Assembly (NCBI GenBank): GCA_037893245.1
Contig: JBAIAA010000103.1
Span: 186,001 to 250,000 of the forward strand
Reading direction: 5' to 3'
DNA length: 64,000 bases
Source of the DNA: Crossaster papposus
Lineage: Eukaryota; Echinodermata; Asteroidea; Velatida; Solasteridae
The translations under genes and the position numbers were made by a program. This document shows positions 50,624-61,945 of this stretch, in pieces. Positions within the stretch are counted from its first letter, which is position 1; each line of letters begins with the position of its first letter. Below the pieces are notes generated by a model. That model had not been told where the DNA came from. It ran no database searches and saw nothing but the letters and a program-made list of their open reading frames with translations.

Positions 50624-50800
50624 TTTTATGATAAAATAAAAAAATAGAAAATGTCGGTGTGTTTCAGGAAAATGTTATTGGCACATAGGGTTTGTTCGTG
50701 GGGTTTTAAGGCAGTGTCCATATTTGGAATCAACCTACCAGTAATGTTTAGTCAACATTTTAGAACCTGACTTTTTTCAAATACTGCTCCTAATTTGTGA

Positions 50801-51220
50801 GGGGTTCTGGCAAAATGAGACGGAACTGGGCAGAGGGTTAAATGAGGGTTCTTGGGTATTAGAAAAGAGGATAAAATTATACTTACAATGCTGTTTGTTG
50901 TGCTTCAACTAAAAAAACAAGTTATTTCTGTGTAAATGTCACATTTATCAACATGTCTCAAAAATAAAATATTGAGAAAAAGGCCTATAAATCTTCGAGT
51001 TTTGTACATATCATAATAGAAAAATGCCAATTATTTTCCTTTAAAAACACTTTTATTCTACTACTTTCATAATATTTTTAACAAAATGTACTTAGTGGGC
51101 ATGCCAAAGATAAAAAATATCAATAAATCTAAACTTTAAACAAATCTCTCATTTTTCACTATTTTGCAGTTTCCTCCACTATGCCCTGTGTCCAGTTCCG
51201 TCTCATTTTGCCAGAACACC
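50801..51220. mobile_element. MITE with TCTGGCAAAATGA ends, receptor duplicate 2
   Basis: Left GGTTCTGGCAAAATGAGACG with GAACTGGGCAG; right inverse with GGACACAGGGCATAG. Better preserved arms than the duplicate 1 copy. Confidence 0.78.
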
Positions 51221-51372
51221 TCACTTTTTTAATATTTAGTAATTCCACATTTTCTTTGCAAATGATGACACATATATCTATGAAGGGGTACAACTAATTC
51301 TTTGACTTTACAATTCCCCAACGTCTACAAATTGCTTTGTTTCATATTAAACGTAGGATACACCATTTGCAG

Positions 51373-51783
51373 ATATGTGACCTGCTCCTACGAAACCCGA
51401 CATAAGTCTCACAGAATATTTGGAGATACAGCTCGTCAAAGGTGAAATGGGGTGAACAAATCTGGCGGACATCGATTTTTGTTTTTCATTATTTTTTGAT
51501 TCTTTAATATGTAGACTTAACTTTAACCCTCAGTTAAACAAAATCAGCTTTATTGATGAGAAAGTACAAAAATCTGACAATTATTGAGGCAAACTGTGTC
51601 CTAAAAGTGGTAATTTATCTCCCAAATACATCGTCTTAAAATCCTCATAAAATTGAAAGTACATGTATCAAGGTGGTTTTGATACCAAATGAAAGCTGAA
51701 AATGTGTACTAAATGGAAATAAAAATAACTCACTTTTCAAAAAAAAAGACCTATGTCTGGTTTTGTGGGAGCAGGTCACATAT
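51373..51783. mobile_element. ATATGTGACC-type MITE nested in family B, receptor duplicate 2
   Basis: Ends ATATGTGACCTGCTCC and GAGCAGGTCACATAT, at the same site in family B as the copy at 38145-38554, so the nest predates the segmental duplication. Confidence 0.88.
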
Positions 51784-52073
51784 CAACAATCTTACTACAG
51801 AAAATTAATATTAAGAAATATCTTACTTATTTTAAAGTAAATAATAATTGTAGGCATCCTGCAAAATGATCACGCTACATGTATATATCCTGTAATTGTT
51901 TCCGAACGACAATCGCGGTAAAAACAAGAACAACATAAGAACCACTACCCGACTACGTACGTACAGTGATGGTTTTTGCCGGTGTACACTAATAAGACTC
52001 ATACCTCTGCTTTACTCCATTGTCAGATATACAGTCCAGCTGATGAAAAGGTAGCCGATAAAACCTGGCAAGC

Positions 52074-53012
52074 ATGAACTCTACAGTGAATGAGGCAGTT
52101 GAATGGACCACTGAGACATCAACAGTGGGTTCTACAGATCCACTCCTTATCATTGGCAGCATTATCCTGGTTCCGACAATCCTTCTGATCATGGTTTTAA
52201 ACCCGCTATGCCTTCTTGTTCTACACCGTGCCACTGACATGCAAGAGACGACCAAGTTGTTTTTGGCTTCGCTCGCTGTTTCTGATATCTGCACTGGGAT
52301 ATTTGTCGCATGTCCATTGTTGCTAGAGTTGATAAATCATTTCAAATGGGTGTTGGGAGGTTTTCTTTGTATAGTGTTAGGGATCGTGGGCCCAACGTTT
52401 TATACTCTCAGTAGCTTGTCCCTCATCCTTTTAACGGTTGATCGGTATATCGCCATCATATATCCACTGCGTTACACAAGTTTGATGACGTCGAGGGTGG
52501 CAAAAGTCATGATTGGTTCTGTGTGGGCGGCAACACTCACAGTGTATATCATCTGGTTTGGGATCCTGACAAAAAGTCATGTAGATGACGCTGGTGGGTG
52601 CCAGTTTCCTTGCGAGTTTTGCATCCTTGCATTCAACTGCGTATCTGGCGTTTCTATCACAATCATCCTGGTAGTTTACATTCGCATTCTCCAAGTGGCC
52701 CGACGTCAAGCGCGGCGCATCGCTGCTCAAAATCCAGTTAGGAACTGTCCGGACGGACAAAACGCTCCGCGGCCAGTCAGCACCAAGTCTGCCACGACTG
52801 TGTTCCTGATAACTGGCACAGTGTTCATCTGTTGGACACCTTCCTTCATTACCATGCTGTTATATGCCATCAAGCTAATTCCAGCTACCTGGGTGTTCTT
52901 GGCACAAATTGGCTTCTTCACCAACTGCTGGCTGAATGGCTTCATCTATTACTGGAGGAATAAGGAACTACGCCAAACCCTGCATGGCATGGTATTCTCA
53001 TGTTGTCACTGA
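52074..53012 (+). CDS. Rhodopsin-class G-protein-coupled receptor, intronless, copy 2
   Basis: A 312-residue paralogue of the gene at 38830-39768, about 90% identical (about 31 differences counted by eye). All class A hallmarks are kept: N43, D71, C99, DRY at 123-125, W151, CWTP and NGFIY. Differences cluster at residues 31-40, at 175-208 (loop 2 and TM5: GVCRFPCKICFF becomes GGCQFPCEFCIL, and P192 becomes G), and at 268-280 (loop 3 and TM7 start). Residues about 116-174 and 209-267 are identical. The open frame and clustering of changes suggest a functional gene with altered ligand pocket rather than a pseudogene; that is inference. Confidence 0.93.
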   Translation: MNSTVNEAVEWTTETSTVGSTDPLLIIGSIILVPTILLIMVLNPLCLLVLHRATDMQETTKLFLASLAVSDICTGIFVACPLLLELINHFKWVLGGFLCIVLGIVGPTFYTLSSLSLILLTVDRYIAIIYPLRYTSLMTSRVAKVMIGSVWAATLTVYIIWFGILTKSHVDDAGGCQFPCEFCILAFNCVSGVSITIILVVYIRILQVARRQARRIAAQNPVRNCPDGQNAPRPVSTKSATTVFLITGTVFICWTPSFITMLLYAIKLIPATWVFLAQIGFFTNCWLNGFIYYWRNKELRQTLHGMVFSCCH

Positions 53013-53544
53013 CTATCCACCTATCTGTAAGTTGTTCCTAATTTTAACAGACCGTTGTAACTGGTAACATTTTACTTTGATCGATACCAAATACCAAAGA
53101 GGTTAAGAAGGAAATCAAATATTACGAAGTTGGCTGCTCAGAAGGGACATGTACACATGTCATTCATGATTGTTATTGTGTTTTGGCTTTATCACAGATA
53201 TTACTTTAAATTTCCTTTAAAGTGGAAAATGAGAAATGTACAAAATAGAAAATGTACTCAGTCGTTGTGTACCTTTTCTTTGGGTAAAATGTGGTGGTAA
53301 CTATTTCCATTCTGAATATTGATGTCAACACATTCTTGGAGTTCTCAAATGAGTCTGGACTACTGTTGCAAAGCTTAGAAACTTGATGAATAACATGAAC
53401 ATTACTGAAATGTCATAACAATTCAAATATGATTGAATGTATTTATTCAATACATTCAGCTGGCAGACATTGGTGAGCAGATACAAAAACAAACAACCTG
53501 GGACTTTGTATTTTATAATACACAAATAAACCACAAGGGAAGCT

Positions 53545-53690
53545 GACTAGGTAAATTTGCATACCTTTCTAAAGTGAACAAAGAAAGTGGCAAGGCGGGA
53601 CTCAAACCTGCAACCTCCAGAATACCGGACTGACGCTCTACCAACTGAGCTATCTTGCCCTATGTTGGCGGTCTCCCAAATTGTCAGTAT
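53545..53690 (-). mobile_element. tRNA-like SINE, receptor duplicate 2
   Basis: Same orientation and position relative to the receptor as 40290-40430. Box A TAGCTCAGTTGGTAGAGC is intact; box B is GGTTTGAGTCC. Confidence 0.82.
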
Positions 53691-56410
53691 CTTTGTTCGG
53701 GGGCGCGAGTCAGAAGTCAAAACTGTATTTAACTTTATCATTTATTTTATCCAGAGTTTGGCTAAGAAGAAATAGAAAATATTATAACTGTATTATATAT
53801 TATAACTTATTTACTTGCTTAAATCCACCTAGTAGAAGTGTAATTTGGATTTAATTACAGAGCTTTTGGGGTTCAGAGAACTTTTGACCAGGGGCCACTT
53901 TAGAAGCTTAGGAGCTGCTAAGCACAACAAAAAGTAATGTATATTGTTTGTGACTGTGTTCAACTGGTTTTTGCTTAGCATAAAAAGCACATGGAGTTTT
54001 GACTGTAATACATTTTTACTGGGTAAGACTTTTTAGTGTACATGTAGGTGAAATAGCTCCCCAGAGCTACTGGGTGGGACTGCAGCAGTGGGTAGGCACT
54101 CACCGCGTTAGGGGGACAGGCTCTTTTGTTTGGAAACATTCGAGTCCCCATAGCGCGTTGGGTGTTCAGTTAAGGTAGAACAAGGTAAAATCGGGTTAAT
54201 GTATAATGAAAGAAAATGAAGAAGAGGACAAATTAGGGTGATCCTGAAAATTTTTGAATTTTACAGTGTTCTGAGTTTGAGATTAGAGAGATTTCAGTTT
54301 ACACACAAATCCTATGGGTTGTCCCCATAACGCTATGTACCAAAATAATTAATGGACATACGTTGGAATACGTTGGAATACGTTGTGTGACATTGATATC
54401 TTTAAAAGCACCATTACATTTGATTCAGGTATTTTAGTGTATTTGAGGGTGGGATAGTTTAGAAGAATTTAAATCATGTAAATTATTTTTAAACAAAACT
54501 ATGAAAATAAGTGCCAATCGGACGTAGCATCGACAAGGTGTCAGTTTTATGTTCATATTTTCATATTTAAATTTTTTTTCAACACTTAATTAATACAATA
54601 ATATGGAGAACTCACTGCATTTGTTTTTTTAAAGAAGCACTATGCAATACAGCAACACATTTATTATGGTAGTCTAAAAACACAAGGTATCCTAACCCGA
54701 TGCAATGACCCACATACAAACCTTTACAAAAACCGGAAACAACCCAAGATGGCTAGGCCAAGAAGCACCCAAACCACAGATATAATCGACGAATATAACA
54801 CCAGTCATAAAATTCATATGCAGTCATATTCTTTCATAAAATAATTAGACTGGAACTCTTCAGGTGTGTACAAATTCCCTATACCGACGGGTGAATTTGC
54901 CCAAATTTGGTATTTTAGTCGGGTGGCGCGCAAATCACAAAATATTATCATGTAGTTTTGAATAGGACCTGGCGGTATATGGGTTTATATGTCTGGGATC
55001 CACACGCATTCACTGCAGTATTTATGTATTGTATAAATTGTAAATAATTATTTTGTGTGATTTTGATGTTGGTTGAGGATATCAACAAAGCTTTGTGTTG
55101 AAATAAATAAATAAATTGCAAATATTGTATCATATAAAGAACTCTACACACTTTTTGTTATAGTTTTCTGAGAGTTGGTCAGTTCTTATAATTGGGGGCG
55201 ACTACCAATGATAAATTTTTCAAGGTGGGTGGATCGCAGCTTCATTTTAAAATACGCATGTTAAAGACAGTTGTAAGAAGCTCTCGTGGACAAGTTAGTT
55301 TTGTATATCCATTCTGTATAATGACCCATATCTAAAGATTCAATGAAGCTAAACCTAAATTTTTCAGGATTATTTCTAAGCATTCTACTCAACACTAAAA
55401 ACACACATTTTCTAGAATTGTAGGAGGAGGGTGAACAATCACCTTCAACTTTGGTTAACTTTTTGTTTAACCATCCTGTATTTATAGGTTTGTCAAACAC
55501 GCACTTCAAAAATGTATAAGAGGGATGATTGGGTTTAACCCCTAGTCTTCCCCCCCCCCCCCCCCCCCTCCCACCTCCCGACTGACCAATTACCTATTTT
55601 TTCTGACATGATCGATACAAAAGGTTATTTTAATTCACAAAGTAGATTAAATATAAGTTTTGGTTAACCTTCTACCAGATATTGCGATGAAGAATTTAAA
55701 ATGTTAAATCCCCGTTTCTTCGCGAAAACTTAAAATAAAACTGATAACTTAAAATAAAACTGATAAAGTGCACATTTCAATAAATCGTAAAAGACGAAGG
55801 CATTACACTTCATATTGTGTCTTATCAAATGAAAGCTAATTTCCTGCTTTTTCTGACCAACTGTACAATTTTGTTTGTTTACACATCAGACCTTTTTTTT
55901 GCAGAGCAGGTCACAAATGGTGACAAGTATCACTTATTGGACGAGCAGGCATGTTCAAGTTATAGTATACCATTTGTCAGGTGTGTATTTGTATTGTTTG
56001 AAACATTAGACATTTTTGTACATTTTTGTATTTCTTCTTTTATTTCTGTTCCAAAGTGTGACGCCTTATAAGTCCGACTGCCATTATTAATTCATACAAA
56101 CATCACTTAGAATGTTGATGTTAAAAGTGTTAGAGTACATATTATGGATGTCCCAAGCCACCACTGTAACCCTGTAATTGCAAAGGAAGAATGTTCATGC
56201 TAACCAATTTCATGAAATTGGCCCCAAGCCTATGCTCACAGACCATCAACCCTGTATACCATAATCACAGTCAGTAAATAAACCTGATTCCAGCCCATCA
56301 TCAGTTTAATTGGCCGCCTACTTCTTTTTCAACCCCTATTATTGTAACCAGACTGATTACACTACACACAGAAAACAGGAGAGAAGAGAAAGATACACAA
56401 AATATTCATT

Positions 56411-57053
56411 ATATGTGACCTATCACCACAAAATGAGAGTAAAGTCGCACAATGTGATTTGGAGATATGGCCATCCAAAGTCAAAATATGAAGGGGTGGT
56501 AAATTTTGAGATTTTGCGTAATTTGAAAAGCCTAAGTCCTCCACTACATATTCCAATTTTTTTGGTGCAATCAGATGATCGAAAACCTCTTAAATTACGT
56601 GATTTTGAGTAATGTTTGCGTAGTTAGTGTTTGGATTAAAGTCCATCAGTGGTCTAATTAACACGGTAATTAAATATGCAAATTAGGTCTTCGTAACTGT
56701 CCCACGTTTTCAAAATTTTGATATTATGTTGATTATACAATAGTTTGTATGTGTGAGAAGTTTCAAGAAGAAATATTGATTAGAACATAGCCGTTGCTAT
56801 GCTCAACCAAACCGTACTTGTCCTATTTGGCATTCTTTTGTGTGTTTTGTTTAGGATGTTTATAAGTAAGTTTTCTCACAAACACGTTTTGTGAAACCCG
56901 TGACTTTCTGGAGCGCTGTAAAATGTATTTATCGCAAAACCCCCAAGTGATATACCATTGGAAAGCTCCCTTTCTCAAGAAATTGAAAATACTAATATCT
57001 CAATTTTCAATTTTTCCGACTTTACTCTCATATTGTGGTGACAGGTCACATAT
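56411..57053. mobile_element. ATATGTGACC-type element, 640 bp
   Basis: Ends ATATGTGACCTATCACCACA and the inverse GTGGTGACAGGTCACATAT. The left half is homologous, inverted, to 47825-48228. Confidence 0.85.
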
Positions 57054-57429
57054 GGTTATTGTTGTCACTCACAAAAGGTCTTTATTGCCTGCATACCCAT
57101 TGTCAGTCAACTTGTGGCGATATTAAATGGTAACAACTATTGTTGGACAATTTGGGTTAATGAATGGAAAGCCTGCAGCGTACGCTTTCATTTGGTACAT
57201 AATAGAGATCCATAGCCCCTTTCCGTTCTGGAGATATGACATGTTTGGATATTGATTACTTCATTGGAGTTCAAATTACAGGACTGAGAAAACAGGCTTT
57301 GAAATAGCCGGCTCTGTTGTAAAACAACACAACGATGCACACACAATTATATTTTCCCCCTTTATTTATCAAAATCAACATTTCTGTGAATGAAACCTGA
57401 AACTGTAGGTAATAAAGGTAATACAAACC

Positions 57430-57605
57430 ATTGGTAATAATAATAATAATAATAATAACAACTTGCATAGCGCTGGTATCTAGAAAAATCTATTCACTGC
57501 GCTGGGGTCTGAGAAAACTACTGATATACATGTACAGGAGTAAAAAGGTGGGTTTTGAGATGGGTTTGAAAGAGTCAACATCTGGTTGTGATCTCAGGAC
57601 TATTG
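57430..57605 (-). mobile_element. LINE 3' end, minus strand
   Basis: On the minus strand, a short coding-like stretch ends before CCAGCGCAGTGAATAGATTT and ATACCAGCGCTATGCAAG, then an (ATT)n-type tail. A fragment of the same tail lies at 49230-49280. Confidence 0.6.
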
Positions 57606-57609
57606 GAAT

Positions 57610-57750
57610 TATCAGAAATGGGTAGATTTGGGGGTTGTATTTTATAGTAAATAACATTCAACTGACCTGTCCAAAGTTTTAAAATCATGGATGCTGAGAA
57701 AAGCACGAAAAACAGCAATTGTTTTTAACCGGCGTCGAGCAGTTATTCTT
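57610..57750. mobile_element. TTAA MITE family B, internal fragment
   Basis: The stretch from GGGTAGATTTGGGGG to GAGCAGTTATTCTTATC matches the middle-left of family B. Both ends are lost; the right side abuts the Penelope-like remnant. Confidence 0.7.
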
Positions 57751-57754
57751 ATCA

Positions 57755-58730
57755 AATAAGTTAAGAGGGCCTAATATTTTGATCTTAACAAGATCTTCTT
57801 CAGAGACAAAATGGCTGTGTACAAGAAACAAACATATATAGGGCAACATATATACAGCATGATGCGCATCATGGTTGGCGGAAGAAACAAAAAAAGAAAA
57901 AGCACAGAGTCCAGTGGAACAATCCACAAAAGAAGGATTGGGCTGAGAGATTAAAGGGTGAGGTCAGTGTGGGTAGGATCAAAGAAAGAACTAACAAAGA
58001 ACTATGAATAGGAGTAATGTGGAGGGGGGGGGGGGGGTTTAGGACAATAGACAGGGGAAACCAGAGGAGTGAGAACAAACAAAAACAAACTCCTGGCAAG
58101 GAATAAACCTAAAACAGATGACAAATAGGAGAAGAAAAAAAATGGAAGTTAATCATTTCCTAGTTGGATGTTGAGCCCATGCGGTTGAATAGTCCGAAGA
58201 CGAGTCATCTAAACTTTCTCGCAGCTGAGGCGGACTGAGTCTTTTCGATGGCCAAGTGATTCTATGCCCTGTATAAATGCATTGGTTAGGCTGGTTGAAG
58301 TGATGACCGACCAGGGTATCCAGTTTTGTTGGTGTTGACAGACAGTTATTCTTCAGTATCTGTGAATGGCGGGATAAATCATGGTCATTAGAACAAAACC
58401 TTTTGAGTCCGAGGGCCTGACTAAATGCTATACCAGTCTTACAATGCCTAGGATGACAGCTGGAGTAGTGGAGATACTGGTTGTGTGTCTGTAGGTTTAG
58501 AATACAGATCAGTGGTTATTAAGTTTCCTCCTTGCGGATGGTGACATCCAGGAAGTGGGCCTGATGATGTGAGTACTCTGATGTGAACTTGATGGTCCTG
58601 TGGAAGGAATTCATGTGATTGGTAAAAGTCAGCAGACTGTCCTCATCACTATAGTCCTGATAAAAATACATCATCAATGTATCTCCACCAGATCCTTATC
58701 ATCCTTGACCTATAAGCTATCTACCCACCA
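57755..58730 (-). pseudogene. Penelope-like retroelement reverse transcriptase remnant
   Basis: On the minus strand WWRYIDDVFLSG (catalytic YIDD) is followed, after stops and a frameshift, by DEDSLLTFTNHMNSFHRTIK, FTSEYSHHQAHFLDVTIRKE and, after another stop and frame changes, DLYSKPTD-type sequence. The RYIDDVF plus FLDVTI combination is characteristic of Penelope-like reverse transcriptases. Disabled by several stops. The far end carries CTCTGAAGAAGATCTTG and GTTAAGATC, the usual Penelope terminal motif. Confidence 0.75.
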
Positions 58731-58737
58731 AGTTTTG

Positions 58738-58825
58738 TTAACCAGTTTGCGCTGGGATTATTTTAACATCACCGAGCCGAGGCGCGAGATCATTTTTAAT
58801 GAAACTCGATCCAAGGCGAGTTTAA
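58738..58825. mobile_element. TTAA MITE family A, end fragment
   Basis: Starts TTAACCAGTTTGCGCTGG, followed by the family's ATTATTTTAACATCACCG stretch. The remainder is missing. Confidence 0.7.
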
Positions 58826-59439
58826 GAAAAACAAGTTATTTCCTTCTAACTTCCGGTCTGGTGACATCATAATTGTTTCTCTCTGTCAACTTGTTCCTAA
58901 CATGAAGCTGATTATATACACCGGTTATAAAGTGATTTCAGCAAACTTTGCCACACACATCAACAGATTATTCATTTTAACAAGTTTTCAACCTGCCGCT
59001 AGAGGGTGCTATAACATGGTATGACGTCGCCGGTATTTGTTTAGAAAAGTACAATGAGCCAGACACTAACATCGTTGAAACTAAGTTCATATCATTCTTC
59101 ACTTTTAAATTATAAGGCACTTCCGGTTTGGACCGGAAGGAAAGGTCACGTGATTTCACGCACACGAGATAAAATGAAGATCCTGGATTATTATATCTAT
59201 TTGTTAGTGATTTTCAAAGATTAAATCAATTGCACCTTTAAGATGACGTCACGTGACCCATGATGACCTCATCATGACATCTGTCTGCTAGGCACAAGCT
59301 CATGGTGTCTTCACTTGGTTAACGTTTTGTTTGGATACGATTTTGTTTTATATGAAAAGTACTTGTGCAAAAAAACGTGTACAAAGTCTATGGGGTTTAG
59401 GTTACTAAAAGAAAAAAAAAGACGGAAAAAAACAGAACA

Positions 59440-59590
59440 AAAACAAAGGCTTTTCCGCTACTTGCGGAAAAGCCAACAAAAATTAAAAATCAGAACAAAA
59501 ACAGAGGCTTTTTTTCAAAATTGCGAAAAAAGCCAACTAGAAATATGTCTGTTCAAAGAACAGAGCATATGGCTTTTTCGCAATTGTTTT
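59440..59590 (+). repeat. Small hairpin repeats of the GGCTTTTTCGC type
   Basis: GGCTTTTCCGCTACTTGCGG then AAAAGCC, GGCTTTTTTTCAAAATTGCG then AAAAAAGCC, and GGCTTTTTCGCAATTG. Two adjacent direct-repeat units each form a stem-loop. The surrounding open frame (59315-59611) is probably incidental. Confidence 0.65.
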
Positions 59591-60431
59591 CATTGTTCAT
59601 TTCATTTATGATTTCATTTGTCAAAAATCAATAAAAATGTGAACAAATTGTTGGATTATATCTCCCGCGGTTGATTTTCAGCAATGTTCAAATGTTCAAG
59701 GGCCTTTTAAATGCAACTTCCAATATTCCAAATGCGGTCTGATGTATATTTTGTATAAGATCAAGAAGCTATCATTATCGATGTACTTGAAGGATCGCAA
59801 GTCTAATAAATAGTGTGACCACGTATGCGGCACACTCGGCGTGGGTAACAATGGATGTTCATTGTTAGTGCACCATTATTCTTTTGTTAGATGTTCGTAG
59901 TGACATGAAATAAACAAAACTCTTCATAACCATAATTACTCACCAACTAAAAGATCCACCATGGTTCACTACAGAAAGGGCATGTTTAAGAGGAAACAAA
60001 CCTTTTTTTTAAAGGCAATGGTCTGACATGTCAGTTGATCAGAGAAAAGGCTGATGTTTTTTTATCTTCCTATATCAGACCCATAAATGAACAATTGCAA
60101 CTGGCCTTTCCCAGAGATGAGCAAGTTAGGTTCTTTCTACAACCAACCAGGTGCCAGAACTAATAAAACTCAGTTAAAGATGGACTACAACGAAAACTCA
60201 CACATTAAATTTATTATCGGACCTTGTTTATGTTGTGTTCAGGTAACACTTCATTGTTACGGTCATGTTTTTCTCTAAATAATTTTGTTGCAATTTGACC
60301 GAAAAAATTAGACCTCGATTCTTCGATTTTGAAATTTCCCGCCCTGTACTGGTTCCCGGCAAAGATCCACTGAAAACCACAATGAAAATCCACGATATAG
60401 TACCAGCGGACTTGTAAACCAGCAAAAAGTG

Positions 60432-60636
60432 ATGACGTACTACCCATGAAAACGCATACATGGTGGCCCTGAAGGGACTCCGCAGATCGCGAATATCGAC
60501 GTCAAATTTGACGTCAATATTCACGACTTTCCAAAAAAGTCGCGAATATTGACGTCAAATTTGACGTCAATATTCGCGATCTGCGGAGTCCATTCAGGGC
60601 CACCATATGTATGCGTTTTCATGGGTAGTACGTCAC
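60432..60636. repeat. Long near-perfect inverted repeat with GACGTC dyads
   Basis: Both arms carry GTACTACCCATGAAAACGCA, ATGGTGGCCCTGAA, GGACTCCGCAGATCGCGAAT and GACGTCAAATTTGACGTC, meeting near 60533 with a small inner CGACTTT/AAAGTCG stem. Each arm holds TTGACGTC words resembling half CRE sites. Strong cruciform or hairpin potential. Confidence 0.93.
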
Positions 60637-60822
60637 ACACAAAGTATGAATTATTCATGAGTTAAGGGCTTTTGCTGAAACTGAGTTTATCTGGGTCGTA
60701 GAACGCCGATCAATTTTGTTGTTTTTTTGCATGAAGGAACAAGATATATTAGTAATCATTATACATTTCTCGAACAAAAAACAGCAACACAGCCTTTATC
60801 ATTATTCCGTTGTAGTCCATCT

Positions 60823-61376
60823 TTAAAGATCCAGTAATGTCAAACCCGGCACGAGGGGATAGGTAGTTCAAAGACGCGCGCGTGTGGAGCGCACATGGCT
60901 AGAATGATGATTTGAATTCCTGCGTCACGTTCACCCTCAGCTGCCATCGATGCTATACGCCTTTCTCTGTATACTAGCGCTATAACGTAATTTGACCGAC
61001 TGCAAGGTAATTTTATGTTTACACTTGGTTTTCTCTCTCTCTCCAACACCTTGTAAAAGTTCTTATGGGGTAGGTCGTGCAGTCTCGAGACGAAACCTAC
61101 CCATGGTCTGAGCGAACTGCACCTGACGAGTCTCGCTTTTTAGACATTTTTGTTCTGGTCTCCTTGTTGAAATTTACTGAAATAGACTGGTAAGAACTTT
61201 TACACGCCGGCATCTTTAATACTTATTCTAACCTGAACTCAGTTAATAATTATAACCATAGAACTTTCCGTCTATCGCGTGCATTTTGAGTTCTATACTG
61301 TTTCCTCTCTGTGTGCTCTCTGTGTCTTTGAACTACCTATCCCCTCGTGCCGGGTTTGACATTACTGGATCTTTAA
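60823..61376. mobile_element. TTAA MITE family D (TIR AGATCCAGTAATGTCAAACC), 554 bp
   Basis: TIRs of about 49 bp run from AGATCCAGTAATGTC to GGTAGTTCAAAGAC and back. The element interrupts the right arm of a larger inverted-repeat element (60112-61438). The left arm at 60170-60176 shows the uninterrupted site CAGTTAAAGATGG. Confidence 0.9.
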
Positions 61377-61454
61377 CTGAGTTTTACTAGTTCTGGCACC
61401 TGGTTGGTTGTAGAAAGAACCTAGCTCGCTCATCTCTGTACTCAGAGATACCTC

Positions 61455-61627
61455 GGGTCAGCAGAGGCCGACGTACTGCAACTCCAAACATGGCCTTCCA
61501 AGTTGGTCTCCTCAACACGAATATTGCAGCCACAGGAGCAAGACGACTTGACAGCATTGGGTACAACTGTTCCTTCAATCAGTGGGCTGCAGAAAACAGC
61601 AAGCAAATGATGGATTATTATTATCAA
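61455..61627 (+). pseudogene. Fragment of a transposon-type coding sequence
   Basis: One open plus-strand frame reads VSRGRRTATPNMAFQVGLLN, TNIAATGARRLDSIGYNCSF and NQWAAENSKQMMDYYYQ before TGA. The GRRTATPNMAFQVGL pattern reminds me of the N-terminal part of some DNA-transposon proteins in invertebrates, but I cannot name the family. It starts just beyond the foldback element. Confidence 0.3.
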
Positions 61628-61945
61628 TGAAAATGTTAAATGTTAGAAGTATGGCCGAAAAGAGAAAATTGGCCAAAGGTATTCAAGAATTACAGGGCTA
61701 CGACAGAAAAAAACACGATTGCTGTCGAATTAGATATACAATACAATAACGTAATTGTCACTTGACTGTGGCCGAGATGCAAACCAATTTTGTACGGCCG
61801 CTAAACCGTAAATTGATAAGTTTGTTGGACATCATAAAATGTGATTTATGTCGTTATCAATGCGGTCTATATCAGAATCCTGTGTTCTTTAGTTCATTAA
61901 TGTTATTAATTCATGTGATTTTAAATTAACAGAGAAAGCAGCCAC

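Larger units (their letters stand above)
48935..55590. repeat. Segmental duplication, copy 2 (contains a receptor gene)
   Basis: Homologous to 36690-42315. Unique to this copy: about 0.9 kb at 49870-50760 including a family B MITE, about 260 bp at 54094-54355, about 200 bp near 55180-55380, and long poly-C/poly-G tracts. Confidence 0.92.
60112..61438. mobile_element. Foldback-like element with 80-bp TIRs (CAGAGATGAGC), carrying a nested MITE
   Basis: The left arm 60112-60191 and the right arm (61377-61438 plus 60809-60822, split by the family D insertion) are near-identical inverses. The core contains the long GACGTC inverted repeat at 60432-60636. No transposase and no clear target duplication are seen. 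Confidence 0.75.

Noticed and set aside
59315-59611. 98-codon Lys-rich ORF
   Set aside because: It spans A-rich hairpin repeats and has no domain; composition explains it.
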